Counted from the first letter of the stretch, positions 50,391-63,019 are shown. The stretch: 64,000 nt of DNA from Omphiscola glabra (GCA_964017045.1 OZ024797.1:18011863-18075862), one strand, 5' to 3'. The notes: generated by a model from the letters alone, not told the origin. Translations and numbers: made by a program.

Positions 50391-51455
50391 TGAACACAAA
50401 GGTGATAAAATGGGGATACGAGTGTGTTACGTGGGTGATAAGAGGATGTTTTGAGGGTGATAAGAAGGTGTTACGAGGGTGATATAAGGGTGTTACGAGG
50501 GTGATAAAAGGGTGTTACGAGGGTGATAAAAGGGTGTTACGAGGGTGATAAGAGGGTGTTACGAGGGTGATAAGAGGGTGTTACGTAGGTGATAAGAGGG
50601 TGTTACGAGGGTGATAAGAGGATGTCACGAGGGTGATAAGAAGGTGTTACGAGGGTGATAAAAGGGTGTTACGAGGGTGATAAGACGGTGTTACGAGGGT
50701 GATAAAAGGGTGTTACGAGGGTGATAAAAGGGTGTTACGAGGGTGATAAGAGGGTGTTACGAGGGTGATAAGAGGGTGTTACGTAGGTTATAAGAGGGTG
50801 TTACGAGGGTGATAAGAGGATGTCACGAGGGTGATAAGAAGGTGTTACGAGGGTGATAAAAGGGTGTTACGAGGGTGATAAGAAGGTGTTACGAGGGTGA
50901 TAAAAGGGTGTTACGAGGGTGATAAAAGGGTGTTACGAGGTGATAAGAGGGTGTTACGAGGGTGATAAGAAGGTGTATTGGGGTGATAAGAGGGTGTTAC
51001 GAGGGTGATAAGAGGGTGTTACTAGGGTGATAAGAGGGTGTTACGAGGGTGATAAAAGGGTGTTACGAGGGTGATAAGAGGGTGTATTGGGGTGATAAGA
51101 GGGTGTTACGAGGGTGATAAAAGGGTGTTATGAGGGTGATAAAAGGGTGCTACGAGGGTGATAAGAGGATGTTACGAGGGTGATAAGAGGGTGTTACGAG
51201 GGTGATAAGAGGGTGTTACGAGGGTGATAAAAAGGTGTTACGAAGGTGATAAGAGGGTGTTACGAGGGTGATAAGAGGGTGTTACGAGGGTGATAAGAAG
51301 GTGATACGAGGGTGATAAGAAGGTGTTTACGGGGGTGATAAAAGGGTGTTTCGAGAGTGATAAGAGGGTGTTACGAGGTGATAAGAGGGTGTTACGAGGG
51401 TGATAAGAGGGTGTTACGAGGGTGATAAGAGGATGTTAAAAGGGTGACACGAGTG
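50391..51455. repeat. 22-bp minisatellite, about 47 copies
   Basis: The unit is GGGTGATAAGAGGGTGTTAC plus GA. A block including GTAGGTGATAAGAGG, GATGTCACGAGG and AAGGTG variants at about 50,580-50,680 recurs at about 50,780-50,880, a higher-order duplication. Confidence 0.97.
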
Positions 51456-51494
51456 TTACAAAGTAAGAGACCAGATGAGATAAAGAAATGAGGA

Positions 51495-51725
51495 CAACGT
51501 CGAAGTGGGTCGTTAGAGACAAGACAGAAACACAGAAGTGGGTCGTTAGAGCCATGACAGAAACACAGAAGTGGGTCGTTTGAGCCATGAGAGAAACACA
51601 GAAGGGGGTCGATAGAGCCATGCAAGAAACACAGAAGTGGGTCGTCAGAGCCATGAGAGAAATCCAGAAGTGGGGCGTCAGAGCCATGATAGAAACACAG
51701 AAATGGGTCGTTAAAGCCGTGACTG
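51495..51725. repeat. 33-bp minisatellite, about 7 copies
   Basis: Units contain AGAAACACAGAAGTGGGTCG then TTAGAGCCATGAC. Confidence 0.93.
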
Positions 51726-51735
51726 AGGATTAGGA

Positions 51736-51927
51736 CAGTGGTCGGTAACCGACGGCCGACCTTTTAGAGGAGGGGATGCGGTGTATATCTATTCTGTAAT
51801 GACATCTGCTGTTTGTGTATATCATTTCTGTAATGACACCCGGCTCCCAAATTATTTCCTTAGGAGACATAACAATTGTATAATTAAGCAAATGGCTCCT
51901 CACACACAAAAATGTTGCCGACTCCCG
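51736..51927. mobile_element. hAT-type MITE (192 bp), start CAGTGGTCGGTAAC
   Basis: The 5' end is CAGTGGTCGGTAAC; the 3' end read inward is CGGGAGTCGGCAAC, so the inverted repeat is imperfect. The flanking octamers GATTAGGA (51,728-51,735) and GACTAGGC (51,928-51,935) match at 6 of 8. A TTCTGTAATGACA motif is duplicated inside. No coding. Confidence 0.65.
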
Positions 51928-51935
51928 GACTAGGC

Positions 51936-53557
51936 CTATTGTCCATTGATGTTCACTGAGTTGGAAAGTATATTGACGGATGCGATCATAAATAATCAAG
52001 ACTGGAACAGGAGGTAGAAACTGTGAGGCTTAAACATCTGCTGCAGCCTAGGGCCCTACATAGAGGAGACACGCGTTTTAATGATGAAAATATGGACTTT
52101 TAATATACTTATTAAATCCACACAACGATCTGTAAAGAAAAACACAGGGGGGGGGGCGCTAACATAAAAGTGGTGCTGAAATAGATTTTATGTGATGGGG
52201 AAAATGGGAGGGGGGTGTGGAGTGGGTGCTAGACATCTGTTAACATAAGAAAAACATAACGCTGTTCACCTCCCCCACCCCCATCCCCAGACTACATTTT
52301 GAAAGTTTCAAATAAACGGTGTGTGAACGTATCATTAAATGGTGAGTGTGTTTTAGCGCATCTGTGTCTGTGTGTGTGTGCACGCGAGCATGTGTGTGTG
52401 TGTGTGTGTTGTGTCACTCTATGTGTGTGTATGTGTCTACTCTGTACGTTAGGTTTAGTTAATCCAAGCATCTCCACTATCTTAGCAACGTTAACTGTCG
52501 ATGTCATCTCGGTGCTTAAAGGAGATCTTCACCAGATTGGAAGGGGAGCTTATTTTAACGTCACTCTCTGATCCCGCCAATGTGGGGTGAGTGGGGTACT
52601 ACGGGGGGGGGGGGTTAAATAAGCCATCACTATGTCATTGTATCTCAGCACAGAGGGGTTAGTGTGGTACTTTTTTTTTTTTTGGGGGGGGGGGGGCGTA
52701 AATGTGCAATCAGTATGTATCTCAGCACAGAGGGGTTAGTGTGGTACTATTTGGGGGGGGGGGTAAATGTGCCATCAGTATGTACCTCAGCACAGAGGGG
52801 TGAGTGGGGTGAGTGAGATACAATGACAGTGGCCTTGATATGACATTAGTATGAAGTCCAAACTGAGGTAAGTGCGGTTTTAATGGGGTTGTAGGACAGG
52901 GAGTCCAATTTGACATCTTTCTATGGCCTGCCAATAAAAGGTACTTTCGGTTTGGTAAAATGCCGCAAAGAGCCATATGTACGCATGTCATTGATCATGT
53001 TTGCCAATAAATTCATGACGTCATAAGCTTGTATATTTGTCATTTATAATATCACAGTGAAGGCGAAACTAAATCAAAACTGGAATTTTAATTTTACCAT
53101 AATTGTTTTATATATAGAATATATATATACATTTCAGCATTGTTGTCTCAGCACATTTCTGCCAACATTTAATTCCATTGTACATCACGTAGTTTCCAAT
53201 CAAACTGTTTACGTAAAGACTACACGAAAAACGTTGTAACTTGTAGTAGCGGTATACATTGAAGAAATGCGTCTTGTGTGGGGGTGGGATTGTGTGGGGG
53301 TGGGGTTGTGGAGGGGGGGAGGCCACGTGCCAGAACTCGGTAGATAAATATTTAAAACAAGACCATTCAGAGCCCATCTGAGGTGAGCCCATAACCGTTG
53401 AATTCTTTGGGCTATGCCACCATTAACGACCCGTAAAACTAATCCTATTCAATTTCATCCATTCTCAATAAAAACTAATGACATGGGACGAGGGTTGGGG
53501 GGGGGGGGGGGGGTTAATGTTGGCTTGGCTTACAACCAAAAAAAATTGGAAATTTGG
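51936..53557. other. Non-coding with simple repeats
   Basis: A GT microsatellite lies at about 52,365-52,440. Three copies of an ~80-bp unit with CTCAGCACAGAGGGGTTAGT and a long G run lie at 52,585-52,830. A 17-nt G run is at 53,497-53,513. No gene is recognised. Confidence 0.6.
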
Positions 53558-53750
53558 AAATTTGATCGAACGGAAATTTGGTCGAATCTTTTTTTTTCAG
53601 TTCACACGTTAAATTTATCGTCAAATTTCTTTTTGAACGCACTATACTATATAGTACAACAAAATAATGCGTTCAGAAAGAAATTTGACGCAAAATTTTA
53701 ACGTATAAATTAAAAAACGATTCGACCAAATTTCCGTTCGATCAAATTTC
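53558..53750. repeat. Long imperfect inverted repeat (arms ~84 bp, loop ~26 nt)
   Basis: The left arm 53,558-53,641 starts AAATTTGATCGAACGGAAAT. The right arm 53,668-53,750 is its near reverse complement. The loop contains ACTATATAGT, itself palindromic. Extra GATCAAATTTC-type copies continue to about 53,800. It may be a foldback or MITE remnant; if transcribed it would form a long hairpin RNA. Confidence 0.85.
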
Positions 53751-55319
53751 TGTCGATCAATTTTTCGTCGACCAAATTTCTTTCGATCAAATTTCCGGAT
53801 ACGATTACAAACATGTGAAACTAACAACAATACTAATATTACTAACCATACGACTCTTGATTAGACACACTCTAACACAATAGTCATAAGCCAGGCTCGT
53901 GCTTGTCTTGTCAATTACACTACCGTAATTACAGGGACGAGAGAGAACGACTAACTGGCCTACAACTCTATTTATACTTGGATCCAGCTAACGCTGACCT
54001 GCGTCCAGCTAACGCTGACCTCTATGTCATACATATAATTCATATACTATATGCTAATTTTTCTTTTGGTCAACCAATGGTTCACAAGCTGACCCTTGGT
54101 CCCAAGCTTGGTCACACGCTCTGGACATGGGCGGTGTTTCTTATAACTGACCATTTTTCTGGTTGACTGGGAAACTTCCATTGTTTCTGACTATGAGTCA
54201 TTATTATCATCAGTACTGGCCTAATTGAGTCGATCACGTGACAAGTGCCTGACAAGTGACCGGTAGGTTGTGTGAGCCAGGACCAGCGGGTCTCAACAGG
54301 TGTCAGGGGACATCATTCATTTTTACTCCCCCACCCCAACTCTAAACCCAATATTTTTAACTGTGTAACACCACCAAAGCCCATCTTGGTGCCCTGGCTA
54401 GCCTGGCACCCGGAGACGTCTGTCCCGTGTGTCCTTAGCTACGCCTCTGGCCACAGGCATTGCTCCCCCGAAAATCCATCCTCCACGAAAGTTTCAAAAT
54501 GCCCCTCCTCGAAGAACACTGCCCCCGATGGATATGGGAACCCTGAACAGAAGAGTCCTTTATTAGTTCTTAAAACGGGTCCCAATATCGCTCAACAAAG
54601 AGAACGGAGAGCTCCACATTTAGCCGAGGGATATAGTATATTGAATGAAAAATTATCAGAACCGTTGGAAGTAAATAGCTATGAAGTATACGTAAATACA
54701 TATTTGAAATTCTACCACATAATCGGTACATCCTGTACAAATGGGGTAGCTGAGTAACGTTTGTATTGTAGTTTTTCGGTCTAGCGAAACTCTGCCGCCA
54801 TTCTACGCAGCCCAAATGGGGGAGCACCCATGCCATGAATTCAGGCCCTTTGTTCTAAAGATAGCCTATTGTGACGCTATGATTGAACGCGGTTCCAATC
54901 AAGACCCCCCCCCCCCAAACAAAAACAAACTTCCGTCGCACAATTGGAAAACTTAAAAGCTTCAACTCAATCAAATAAAACATCTGTTGTTCCCCCCAAC
55001 CCTCACACACCCATTCCCTTTCGCCACACTTTTAGCCGCCTCAATGCAGTTCCACCCCACCCCCTTTTTCATAACCAGCCCCGTTCCTTGCTCTGAGCCC
55101 GTCTCAAACGCCCTTGATTTCCCCCCCCCCCCCCAACCAAACATATCCCGCCTCTATTTTATATGTTAACACCAACCGTGAAAGCGATTCTTAGAATTAC
55201 ATGACGCGGTGAAAGCGATTCTTAGAATGTAGAATGACATGATGCGAAGGGCGTAAAAAACCTTGATCACTTTACTATGACTGTCAGGGACTCAATTAAC
55301 CTTTAATAATTCATACAGC
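53751..55319. other. Non-coding, no gene recognised
   Basis: Two adjacent copies of TCCAGCTAACGCTGACCT lie at about 53,985-54,022. A sequence ending GCGGGTCTCAACA at 54,289 resembles the 3' end of the solo LTR at 3773-5170, and TAGCTACGCCTCTG at about 54,437 resembles a hAT 3' terminus, but neither element can be delimited. Poly-C runs are at 54,905 and 55,120. Confidence 0.45.
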
Positions 55320-55738
55320 CTGGGTCTGTAGGCGGTCTCAGGCTGTCTCGGTCTGTAGGCGGTCTCAGGCGGCCTCGGTCTCAGTCTGCAGGCGGTCTCA
55401 GGCTCAGGCGGTCTGCAGACGGTCTCGATCTGTAGGCGGTCTCAGGCGGTCTCGGTCTGTAGGTGGTCTCAGGCCGTCTCGGTCTGTAGACGGTCTAAGG
55501 CGGTCTCGATCTTTAGGCGGTCTCAATCGGTTGGCGGTCTCAGGTGGTCTCGGTATGTAGGCGGTCTCAGGCGGTCTTGGTCTGTAGACGATCTGAGGCG
55601 GTCTCGATCTGTAGGCGGTCTCGGCCTGCAGGCGGTCTCGGTCTGCAGGTGGTCTCATGCGATCTGCAGGCGTTCTCAGAGGTCTCAAGCGGTCTCGGTC
55701 AACAGTCGGTCTCAGGCGGCCTCGGTCTGCAGGCGGTA
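55320..55738. repeat. ~27-bp GC-rich tandem repeat built on GGCGGTCTC
   Basis: About 15 degenerate units combine GGCGGTCTCAGGCGGTCTCG and GTCTGTA or GTCTGCA. GGTCTC occurs in almost every unit. Confidence 0.92.
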
Positions 55739-57024
55739 CGAACTATTAATGAAATAATGACTCTCTTTTTTGTTGTTAATGTTTAAAAAGTTGTTTTCAA
55801 TAAAACATCATAGAATATGTCTTAAGGGCGTGATCCCACCATTACACTAGATTTAGGATGCCTCCTTTAAACAAAAAGATGAAGACCGTTAAAGATGTAG
55901 TTAAAGATAGGCAGAGCACTTAAGTCCTAAGACCAACGACTAGTTTAATGGTTAATGCTAACATTTTGACCGATGGAGCGATACAACATGTCACGGTTGA
56001 GATCAAATTGTTCAAAAAGAACAATTTTTTTTTTTTTACTAAAAATGGATTTCACGTTTAAAACAACAATCGTCATAAACGTATGGCATGAACAGATTCA
56101 AAGGGAGCCCACTTTTATGGTCGTTTGGAACAATCAGGGGAAGTCATCCAGTGCATTTTCACGCCAATCTCCACGATATTCCTCCGCTATCAGCGGCAAT
56201 AAAAAAATAGTTGAGATTATTCTCACGTGGTCCTGTGAATAATGAAATGAGTGACGTGTGTGGCAGTAGGTTCACTGGCAGGTCAGATTTCATCATGTGA
56301 CCATGATAAGTCTATAACTGTATCCTCCTGTGCATGGATAACATTAGTCTAAATGAGTTGTGTTGTGATGCAACGAGAATTGCGTTGTAAATAGATAACA
56401 TTAGTTTAATAGATATGAGTTTATAGCACAAATGATTACATTTAATTATCACACTATCTCCCGAGTCACACCCCTCTCACCCACCCACCTTTTCTTCCTT
56501 CTCGCATCAAGGGGAGACAATGCATGGACGTATCATTTACCTGAGCGTGATAGAGCCGTGCTTTAATTTATTATGTCATTTAAATGTCACAGAGTCAGAT
56601 GTCAAATTCCTGTTTAGATGTACAATAAATGTTAAACGGGGCTTATTATCAGTCGCAGACGCTCCATTGATTAAAAGTATTGCCAGACATTTTTTTACAA
56701 TGGAGGAAATAAGTTGATCAAGTCAATGTTCTAGACTACATCGCACCGACACTGCCCCCCTCTCCCCCCCCCCCCCCTCAAGTCCGATGACCTCGCCAAC
56801 ATCTCTACTGTTAATTCGAGAAGAAGACGCTCACTTGAAATGTCCCCTCGGAGGACTTTGCGCTCGATGAACTGACCACTGGTCAAAGGGAACAGGTCTG
56901 ACAGCTTGATTTATCCAAACACTTGACCACCAGCTCACCAACTGGGTCAAGTCGCTGTCATTGATATTAAGTCGCCTTGTGCTGCTGTGCACTGGTCAAG
57001 AACTCTGCCTGCTGATATTAACAA
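55739..57024. other. Non-coding, no gene recognised
   Basis: Unique sequence with a poly-T run at about 56,026 and a poly-C run at about 56,763. Confidence 0.5.
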
Positions 57025-57232
57025 CAGAAGTGTCGGTCAGATAGAAACAGATGTGTCGGTCTGACAGAAAAAGAAGTGTCGGTGAGATAGAAACAGAAGT
57101 GTCGGTCAGGCAGAAAAAGAAGTGTCGGTCATATAGAAACAGAAGTGTCGGTCTGACAGAAAAATAAGTGTCGGTCTGACAGAAAAATAAGTGTCGGTCA
57201 GATAGAAGCAAAAATGTTCGACAGATAGAAGT
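57025..57232. repeat. 22-23-bp minisatellite, about 9 copies
   Basis: The unit is AGAAGTGTCGGTCAGATAGA plus AAC, with CTGACAG/CAGATAG variants. Confidence 0.93.
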
Positions 57233-57589
57233 CGGCCTCTCATAATACTTCAGGTGGGATTACAGTTATCGTGTAAATCATGTTCACATCCATCTACGTC
57301 ACATGCCTGTTTGTAAGGTTAGAGAAAGTCGCCGAATTAACATACAGGCCAATGAGGCACGTGTCTAGTGGCCCTGCGACAAGGAGGCCATTTTTTGTCG
57401 GATTTTGGGGGGGGGGGGGGGGGGGTTGTTGGTTGTGCATCTCCTTGCATCACAAGCAATAGAAATAAAGGGAGATAAGAAAAATGTAAGTGAGACACCT
57501 CAAGTAGTAAACTTTTCTTGAAACGGCGATGATAAGAGAGAGATTTTTAAGAGACAATAAATCATTTAATGACAAAAAAAAAACCACTT

Positions 57590-57637
<48 letters not shown>

Positions 57638-57829
57638 CTCAGTCTTGTTTGGATAATTTGCAGTGAGGTTTGAAAATAAAATGCGTTGGTGGTGGGGGAA
57701 GTGACGTACTCAGACTAATGCTACATCAGCGGTCACCCCCTTCTCACCCGTTGACGCCACTGGAGTGGGGGTGCAAAATGCTTGACTGTCTACGGGCCTC
57801 CACAGGTTTTAAACCGGCATTAGGTTAGA
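57233..57829. other. Non-coding with a TA microsatellite and a 19-nt G run
   Basis: G run at 57,407-57,425; TATATA microsatellite at about 57,592-57,640. Nothing else is recognised. Confidence 0.6.
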
Positions 57830-57899
57830 GCCACTAAGATCATCAATCTCAGTACTTCTATTAACAAGAATCAAATTCAGGGACAAGTCCTACATCTGG

Positions 57900-58540
57900 T
57901 TCTTGTCCCTATACACTCCAAACAAAAAACATTGGCCTCCCTAAAGGTACCATTACCATCAAAGAGGATTTCACATGCAACACGCATTATTTTTAATGTG
58001 ATATATGTGATTGTGTGCCGTAGATGTCCTTCTAGTTATATAGGAGAAACTGGGAGAAGATTAGCAGATAGGTTCACAGAACATCTTCGAGATATTGAAC
58101 AAGGTCAACTTTCCCCCTTTCTCTTCACATTTCAAAAGAGAGCAAAATAAAGGTGCATTGGATGTATCCACTACGGCACTAATTTCTTGCACTAACACCA
58201 GTGAGAGTGAATATGGAGAACAAATTTATTCAGCTTTTTGTTACCATATCTCCACATGGTATGATCAAACACTCTCCCACTAATGTTTCTCAATTTCCTT
58301 GTATTTCTTTCTTATTTTTGACTTATTCCTTAAATTTTATGTATCCCTAAATAATTTGGTCCGTTAAGATTCCTTACCTTATTTTTCACAGTACCAATAT
58401 TTATATTCTTTCACTTCCTGTAACCCTACTTCCGGCAACAAAAGGAAATCTCAAACATTTTTTATGTATTTCTGGTATCATCTTTTTGTCTGTTTTGCTG
58501 ATGAAGACTTTAAACCGAAACGTCCAAATCGTTGGTCCTG
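57900..58540 (+). mobile_element. Penelope-like retroelement relic: GIY-YIG endonuclease end
   Basis: Conceptual translation across two frames gives a GIY-YIG nuclease region: CRRC (a Cys pair of the linker), SYIGETGRRLADRF and EHLRDI at about 58,014-58,100, then, after a frameshift near 58,120-58,140, KGALDVS and SCTNTSESEYGEQ up to about 58,283. Upstream, GTITIKEDFTCNT at about 57,945-57,985 is in another frame. This order is typical of the C-terminal endonuclease of Penelope-like elements. No reverse transcriptase is seen. The frameshifts and an internal stop make it inactive. Confidence 0.8.
58498..58528 (+). ncRNA. Possible degenerate hammerhead-ribozyme core downstream of the Penelope-like relic
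   Basis: CTGATGA at 58,498-58,504 is followed 12 nt later by GAAACGTC (58,517-58,524), the two conserved blocks of a hammerhead core. Penelope-like elements are known to carry hammerhead motifs in their terminal repeats. Stem II between the blocks pairs poorly here, so it may be decayed or coincidental. Confidence 0.3.
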
Positions 58541-58679
58541 TCTATTAATTCAAGTTCAGCATACCTTGTTCTTATATTTCTATATAATGTGGCAGTATGT
58601 ACCGCAAGTTAAATATCTCTAGACATTTAAATATCTCTATTACCAGCTAACTAGCGTACATATTCTGGTTTAGGCTTGA

Positions 58680-59520
58680 GCTTACGCTCTAAAAGCCTTG
58701 AGAAATATCTTAGCCACCAGCTCCATCTGCTGGGCTTTGTCATATAACATCGTCGTAACGTAGGACTCTCCCACCGCTGCCTGCAACATCAAGTGCCGGG
58801 CACTCATTGAACAGATGCGCTAGTGTCTGCGGAGCCATCATGCAATGCCGGCAGGTCGGGTCCCTGTTGTTGTCTATAGCCTGTTAAAGAATGAGTTAGC
58901 AAGGCAGTGCTCGATTCTGATTTGGGTCACCAGACTCTAGTGTCCACCAGGGGGTCTTGTCTTATAGGAAACGGCATGTTAGCGAATACACCCCTGGCTT
59001 TCGTGCTGTCTGCCCACTGTCTTCCCATTGTCCGTCCCATTTTTTTCTAGATTGTTCTGCCAGCCAGTCCTTTGACACCGAGATGATTGACTTGTGTTTT
59101 TGGGCTGGGACTGGGCAACTTCGGCTTTAGCCAGGGTGTCTGCTTTTTTCATGGCATCTAACGTGTACGTGGCTTGGTATCCAGCATCTAACGTTCACGT
59201 GGCTTGGTACCCAGCATCTAACGTGCACGTGGCTTGGTTCCCATTGTACTTAATTCCGATCTTCTCCATCTTGCCACGTCATCCAAGATGTCGCCAACCA
59301 AGTGGTTGCTATGTGCTCCTTTATTCAAGATTCTTGAGAGCTAATCTTGAATCGGAGAAAAGGACAACATCGAGTCTCACAATCTCCCACATCTGCAGTG
59401 TACTGTGCACACTTTCCAGCGCAGGGCTACGTTTCTGGACATGCGCAGGGCTACGTTTCTGGACATGCGCAGGGCTACGTTTCTGGACATGCGCAGGGCT
59501 ACGTTTCTTCACTGCTGACA
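58680..59520 (-). mobile_element. Non-LTR retrotransposon relic: RNase H and terminal zinc-finger-like region
   Basis: On the reverse strand, 59,321-59,430 translates to a segment with MWEIVRLDVVLFSDSRLAL, which resembles the DS[RQ]xAL region of an RNase H domain. Then W[EVI]PSHV is repeated three times at about 59,160-59,250, followed by KKADTLAKAEV at about 59,110-59,150. Further down, CRHCMMAPQTLAHLFNECPA at about 58,790-58,850 has the Cys/His pattern that ends many Jockey- or I-type ORF2 proteins. Several frameshifts and stops lie between. Two minisatellites sit inside it: 24 bp x4 at about 59,425-59,510 and 30 bp x3 at about 59,160-59,250. Confidence 0.75.
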
Positions 59521-59521
59521 C

Positions 59522-62039
59522 GTGTCGCTCAGAGCCAAACGTACATCATGACGAGCAGGTTCCGCACACGGCAGTATTACGGGGGATATGGTATCTCGTG
59601 AGTTCGACTGACATGTCAAGTCCTGCAACTTGGTGCGTACAGGAATAGCGTTTTAGCCTGCTCCGTGCAGTGCAGTTGGTGTGCATTCAAAGTTGGAATA
59701 GCCGCACCGTGTGCACGATCTGCACCAGCCTGCAACGTCTGGGTGCTTTAAATTGCCCCTTTTTCTTTGCTTTTTGCTTTCATTTGTTCTATTTCTGGTT
59801 TCCATACTATAAAATCACACACAGCTCCAGGGCTCAAGACTTCAATTCCGTGGATTTGTAAGCTAAATTTAAAACTTCAAACCAGCCAACCAAATAAACA
59901 CCAGCACCATTCATCGCTCTGCTGCAATAAGAATGTATGAATGGAAATAAAAGTAAAGTAACTCTTATCGAAATGTAAACAATTCCTAGTAACGGCCTTG
60001 TCGATTATTCGTTTTGAAAAGGGAGATAATTCTCGCGTGCGTGTTTGATCACACCGCCCCCCCCCCTGCTCACCCTTCTATTGTATAACTGCCAGCACTC
60101 ATTGTGACCCGTGTGACGTATAGCTCTACATCACATTCTTCATCTCATGCTACAACACACCCAATTTCATGTTATATGTTCATTTACACCAGGCCAGCAC
60201 AACTCAAAATGTAAGGCGGCCGAAAGAAAATACTTCATGAAAAACGTGTGCGGGCCGAAAGAAAATACTATATGAAAAACGTGTGCGGGCCGAAAGAAAA
60301 CAGGCCTGATATACACCATACCTGACGTTATTTAAAACACACCATGCTTTATGCTACCATGCTTTATGTCACCATGCTTTATGCTACACGTTTAAAGATA
60401 ACAAACTTCATTTATAGAGAAGACACTACACTTTATTATGCAATGTGTTTAAAAAAAAACATGCTTTATGTGCCACCAGTCCCCTACCAGCCCTGGGCAC
60501 CACATTTATTGTGTGCCTGAGTCTGTTGTGTGCTCAACATCAAAGCAAGTGTTTACCTGGATAACACGGTCAATCATGCGCTGCGCGGTCACCCATGTCA
60601 CGTGACCCACGTGGTCATCCACCTCCCTTGGTGCAGTCAGGCACCTCCTTCATAGATGGTATTGTCACCCATAGTGGCACGCGCCGTCACACATAGGGCA
60701 GGGTAGGAATGGGGCGGAGCGTGCGTCATCATTTAGCGCCCGGACTCACACTCAAACCAGTTAATACTTACTGGCCGCTGAATGGCTGGGCAAAGGCGGG
60801 AATCATTGTGGTATCATGAAAGTGACGCCATAGTGGTATTATGATCGAAGGTTTAAGCAGATCAGAGTGATGCCGTGGTGGCATTATGACAGGGGAGTTA
60901 AGCAGGAAAGGGGGCATACAGAATCTAGGGCTCTGAAAACTATCGAAAAGTCATGCACAAAATTTAGGCCACCTACTTTGAGTTCTTTTATCGTGGTGCC
61001 CCTACCGCTTTATTAAGAAATAAAAATGCATTTTTCAATAAAGAGTGAGAATTGAAATTTAAACATAAAAATAAAGGGAGTTTCACACACTGTTCGCCCT
61101 AAATGTTCCCGTACAACATGCTAACGGACGAAAGTGATATATCTATTACAAGAACTTGCCCCATTCTATGAGAAGTAAAACTACACTCTTGACATAAACA
61201 GGCTACTTTGATAAAAAAATGTCGCCTTTTTATTTAGATTTATTTAAAACGTTATAATGGAAAATATTTGAGCCCAACAGCGAGTGAAACACGCTTTATG
61301 AAACCAATAAATCATAAGAAAACATATTTGTATAATGATATCATGCGTGGGATGCCACTATCCTATGATTTTATCAAGGTTCATGAAGTCTTCGAAACTA
61401 TACCAATGCTGTAATAATTTAAACAAAACAAAACAAAAAATCTTTAGACGAGTAATTTCCATAAATCAGTCCAACCATTTAGGTGACGCCCATGAATGTA
61501 ATTTTGGACCGTGTACATGCCAGAACCCGAAACACGTGCATTATAAGATAGAATATTTGACAAAGAACATGAAAGAGATTCCTCGATAACAGTCGAGGTA
61601 CCAGGAAGTAGAGCTTACTTGAGAACACAAAAAATTTGGTCGCACGCCCCCCCCCCCCCCCGGGCTACATTACTCATGGATGTGTTGCCGCCCTCGCCGT
61701 CTCCTCGTCTCTTTGTCCGATCCTCACTCTGTCGACGCACGAGTCATAAACGGGGGCCTCTACTTCCGGACTCTTTCATTTATCTCAAGTGGTCTTCATG
61801 GTCATGGCCGGGTAAGGACCACGGGTAGAGATAAGGGGTGGGGGGGCCTTGGCCAGGGACCGTGAGATTGGAGGGAAGAAGGGTGTCGATTCTTTAATTC
61901 CAGATTTTTGACAGATCAAGTTTCGTGACAGTTTGTGGAGTGAGAAACTCAAGTCCAAAATTCCATTATCTCTGACTTCTTTAAGTAAATAGGCAAATAG
62001 TCGCACACCATAGCGCCCGCTCCAACCGTTTCACCACAT
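59522..62039. other. Non-coding, no gene recognised
   Basis: About 2.4 copies of a 35-bp GGGCCGAAAGAAAATACT-type repeat lie at 60,217-60,301. ACCATGCTTTATG is repeated near 60,340-60,385. Poly-C runs are at 60,056 and 61,647. The frame at 61,335-61,589 has several Cys and His residues but no pattern I recognise. Confidence 0.5.
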
Positions 62040-62150
62040 AGCAACATTATCAACCATGTCAACCACCAATGGCAACATTACCACCCATGTCAACCACCAA
62101 TGGTAACATTCTCAACCATGTCAACCACCAATGGTAACATTATCATCCAC
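62040..62150. repeat. 30-bp tandem repeat, about 3.5 copies
   Basis: Units contain AACCATGTCAACCACCAATG then GTAACATTAT. Confidence 0.88.
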
Positions 62151-63019
62151 GGTAATCAATTAACCAGTACCAAACAAAGCACGCACTGCAACCATTTTAC
62201 CAATGACAACATTATCGCCAACCATTTTTACCAGTGTTATAGCAAGTGCCTTGGCCTAATTTTACTTTTAACGCAGAGCTGAAGCGTCCACCACTCCCCT
62301 CCCCCATTTGTTTTTTTGTTTGATAATGACCTCACCGATTAAATGTGTAATGTAGTACAAACCCCACCTCTCCTTTGACTGGGAAAAGGTTTTGTCGCGT
62401 TCGAATACGATCTAATACGGAGAATGGTATCAGGTGATGCAGTTTCTAGAATTTCTTTTCGGGGGGGGGGGGGGGGAGGGGGGGGGGCTTTCAACTCTTT
62501 CCCTATCGATAAGGCGGCAGCTTTGCGAACCGACAGTGATTTTTGATATTGTTCAATCAGATAGCATTGAAAAAACTGCTATCACTTCATCAATTGATTT
62601 GTAACTTAAAACAGATAACAGCCCCCGTTGTTGTAGACCAGCGGTTCTCAAAATTGCTTCTGCCAACGCACCCCCCCCCCCAAACCCCTCGACATTTACG
62701 AGAGGTAATATAAATACAAGATTGGACTCTTGATGTGTGGGTGTAAATTAATATTTTGATGTTTCGGTGTTTGTACTTTTTCATTTGCTGTGCCGGAAGT
62801 TGATAGAGTTTTTAGTTATGACTTTGATTTTTGCATTTTATTATAAATGTAATAGTACAATGAAACTGACTAGTGTTAGTATCATCAGCTTTGGTATCGG
62901 GTTTCTTTGTGTACTACTCGTCAGGGTTTCGTTGAAAACTGTTTTTCAGTCTGCAAGCCAAACTTTTAAATTAATATTTTTGCCAAATCGTGTAACGGTG
63001 CGTAACACCAGACCCAAAC
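62151..63019. other. Non-coding with a hAT-like 5' end
   Basis: A 16-nt G run starts at 62,461. CCAGCGGTTCTCAAAATTGC at about 62,638 resembles a hAT 5' terminus, but no matching 3' end is found. The hydrophobic frame at 62,767-63,093 is not recognised. Confidence 0.45.

Noticed and set aside
53810..54289. Second copy of the 1.4-kb solo LTR family
   Set aside because: Only the last dozen bases (GGGTCTCAACA) clearly agree; the body could not be aligned by eye.
54272..54757. 161-codon forward frame
   Set aside because: It overlaps a likely transposon terminus (GCTACGCCTCTG) and has no recognisable domain.
61335..61589. Cys/His-rich small protein
   Set aside because: Spacing of Cys and His fits no zinc-finger class I know and the surrounding DNA is AT-rich non-coding.
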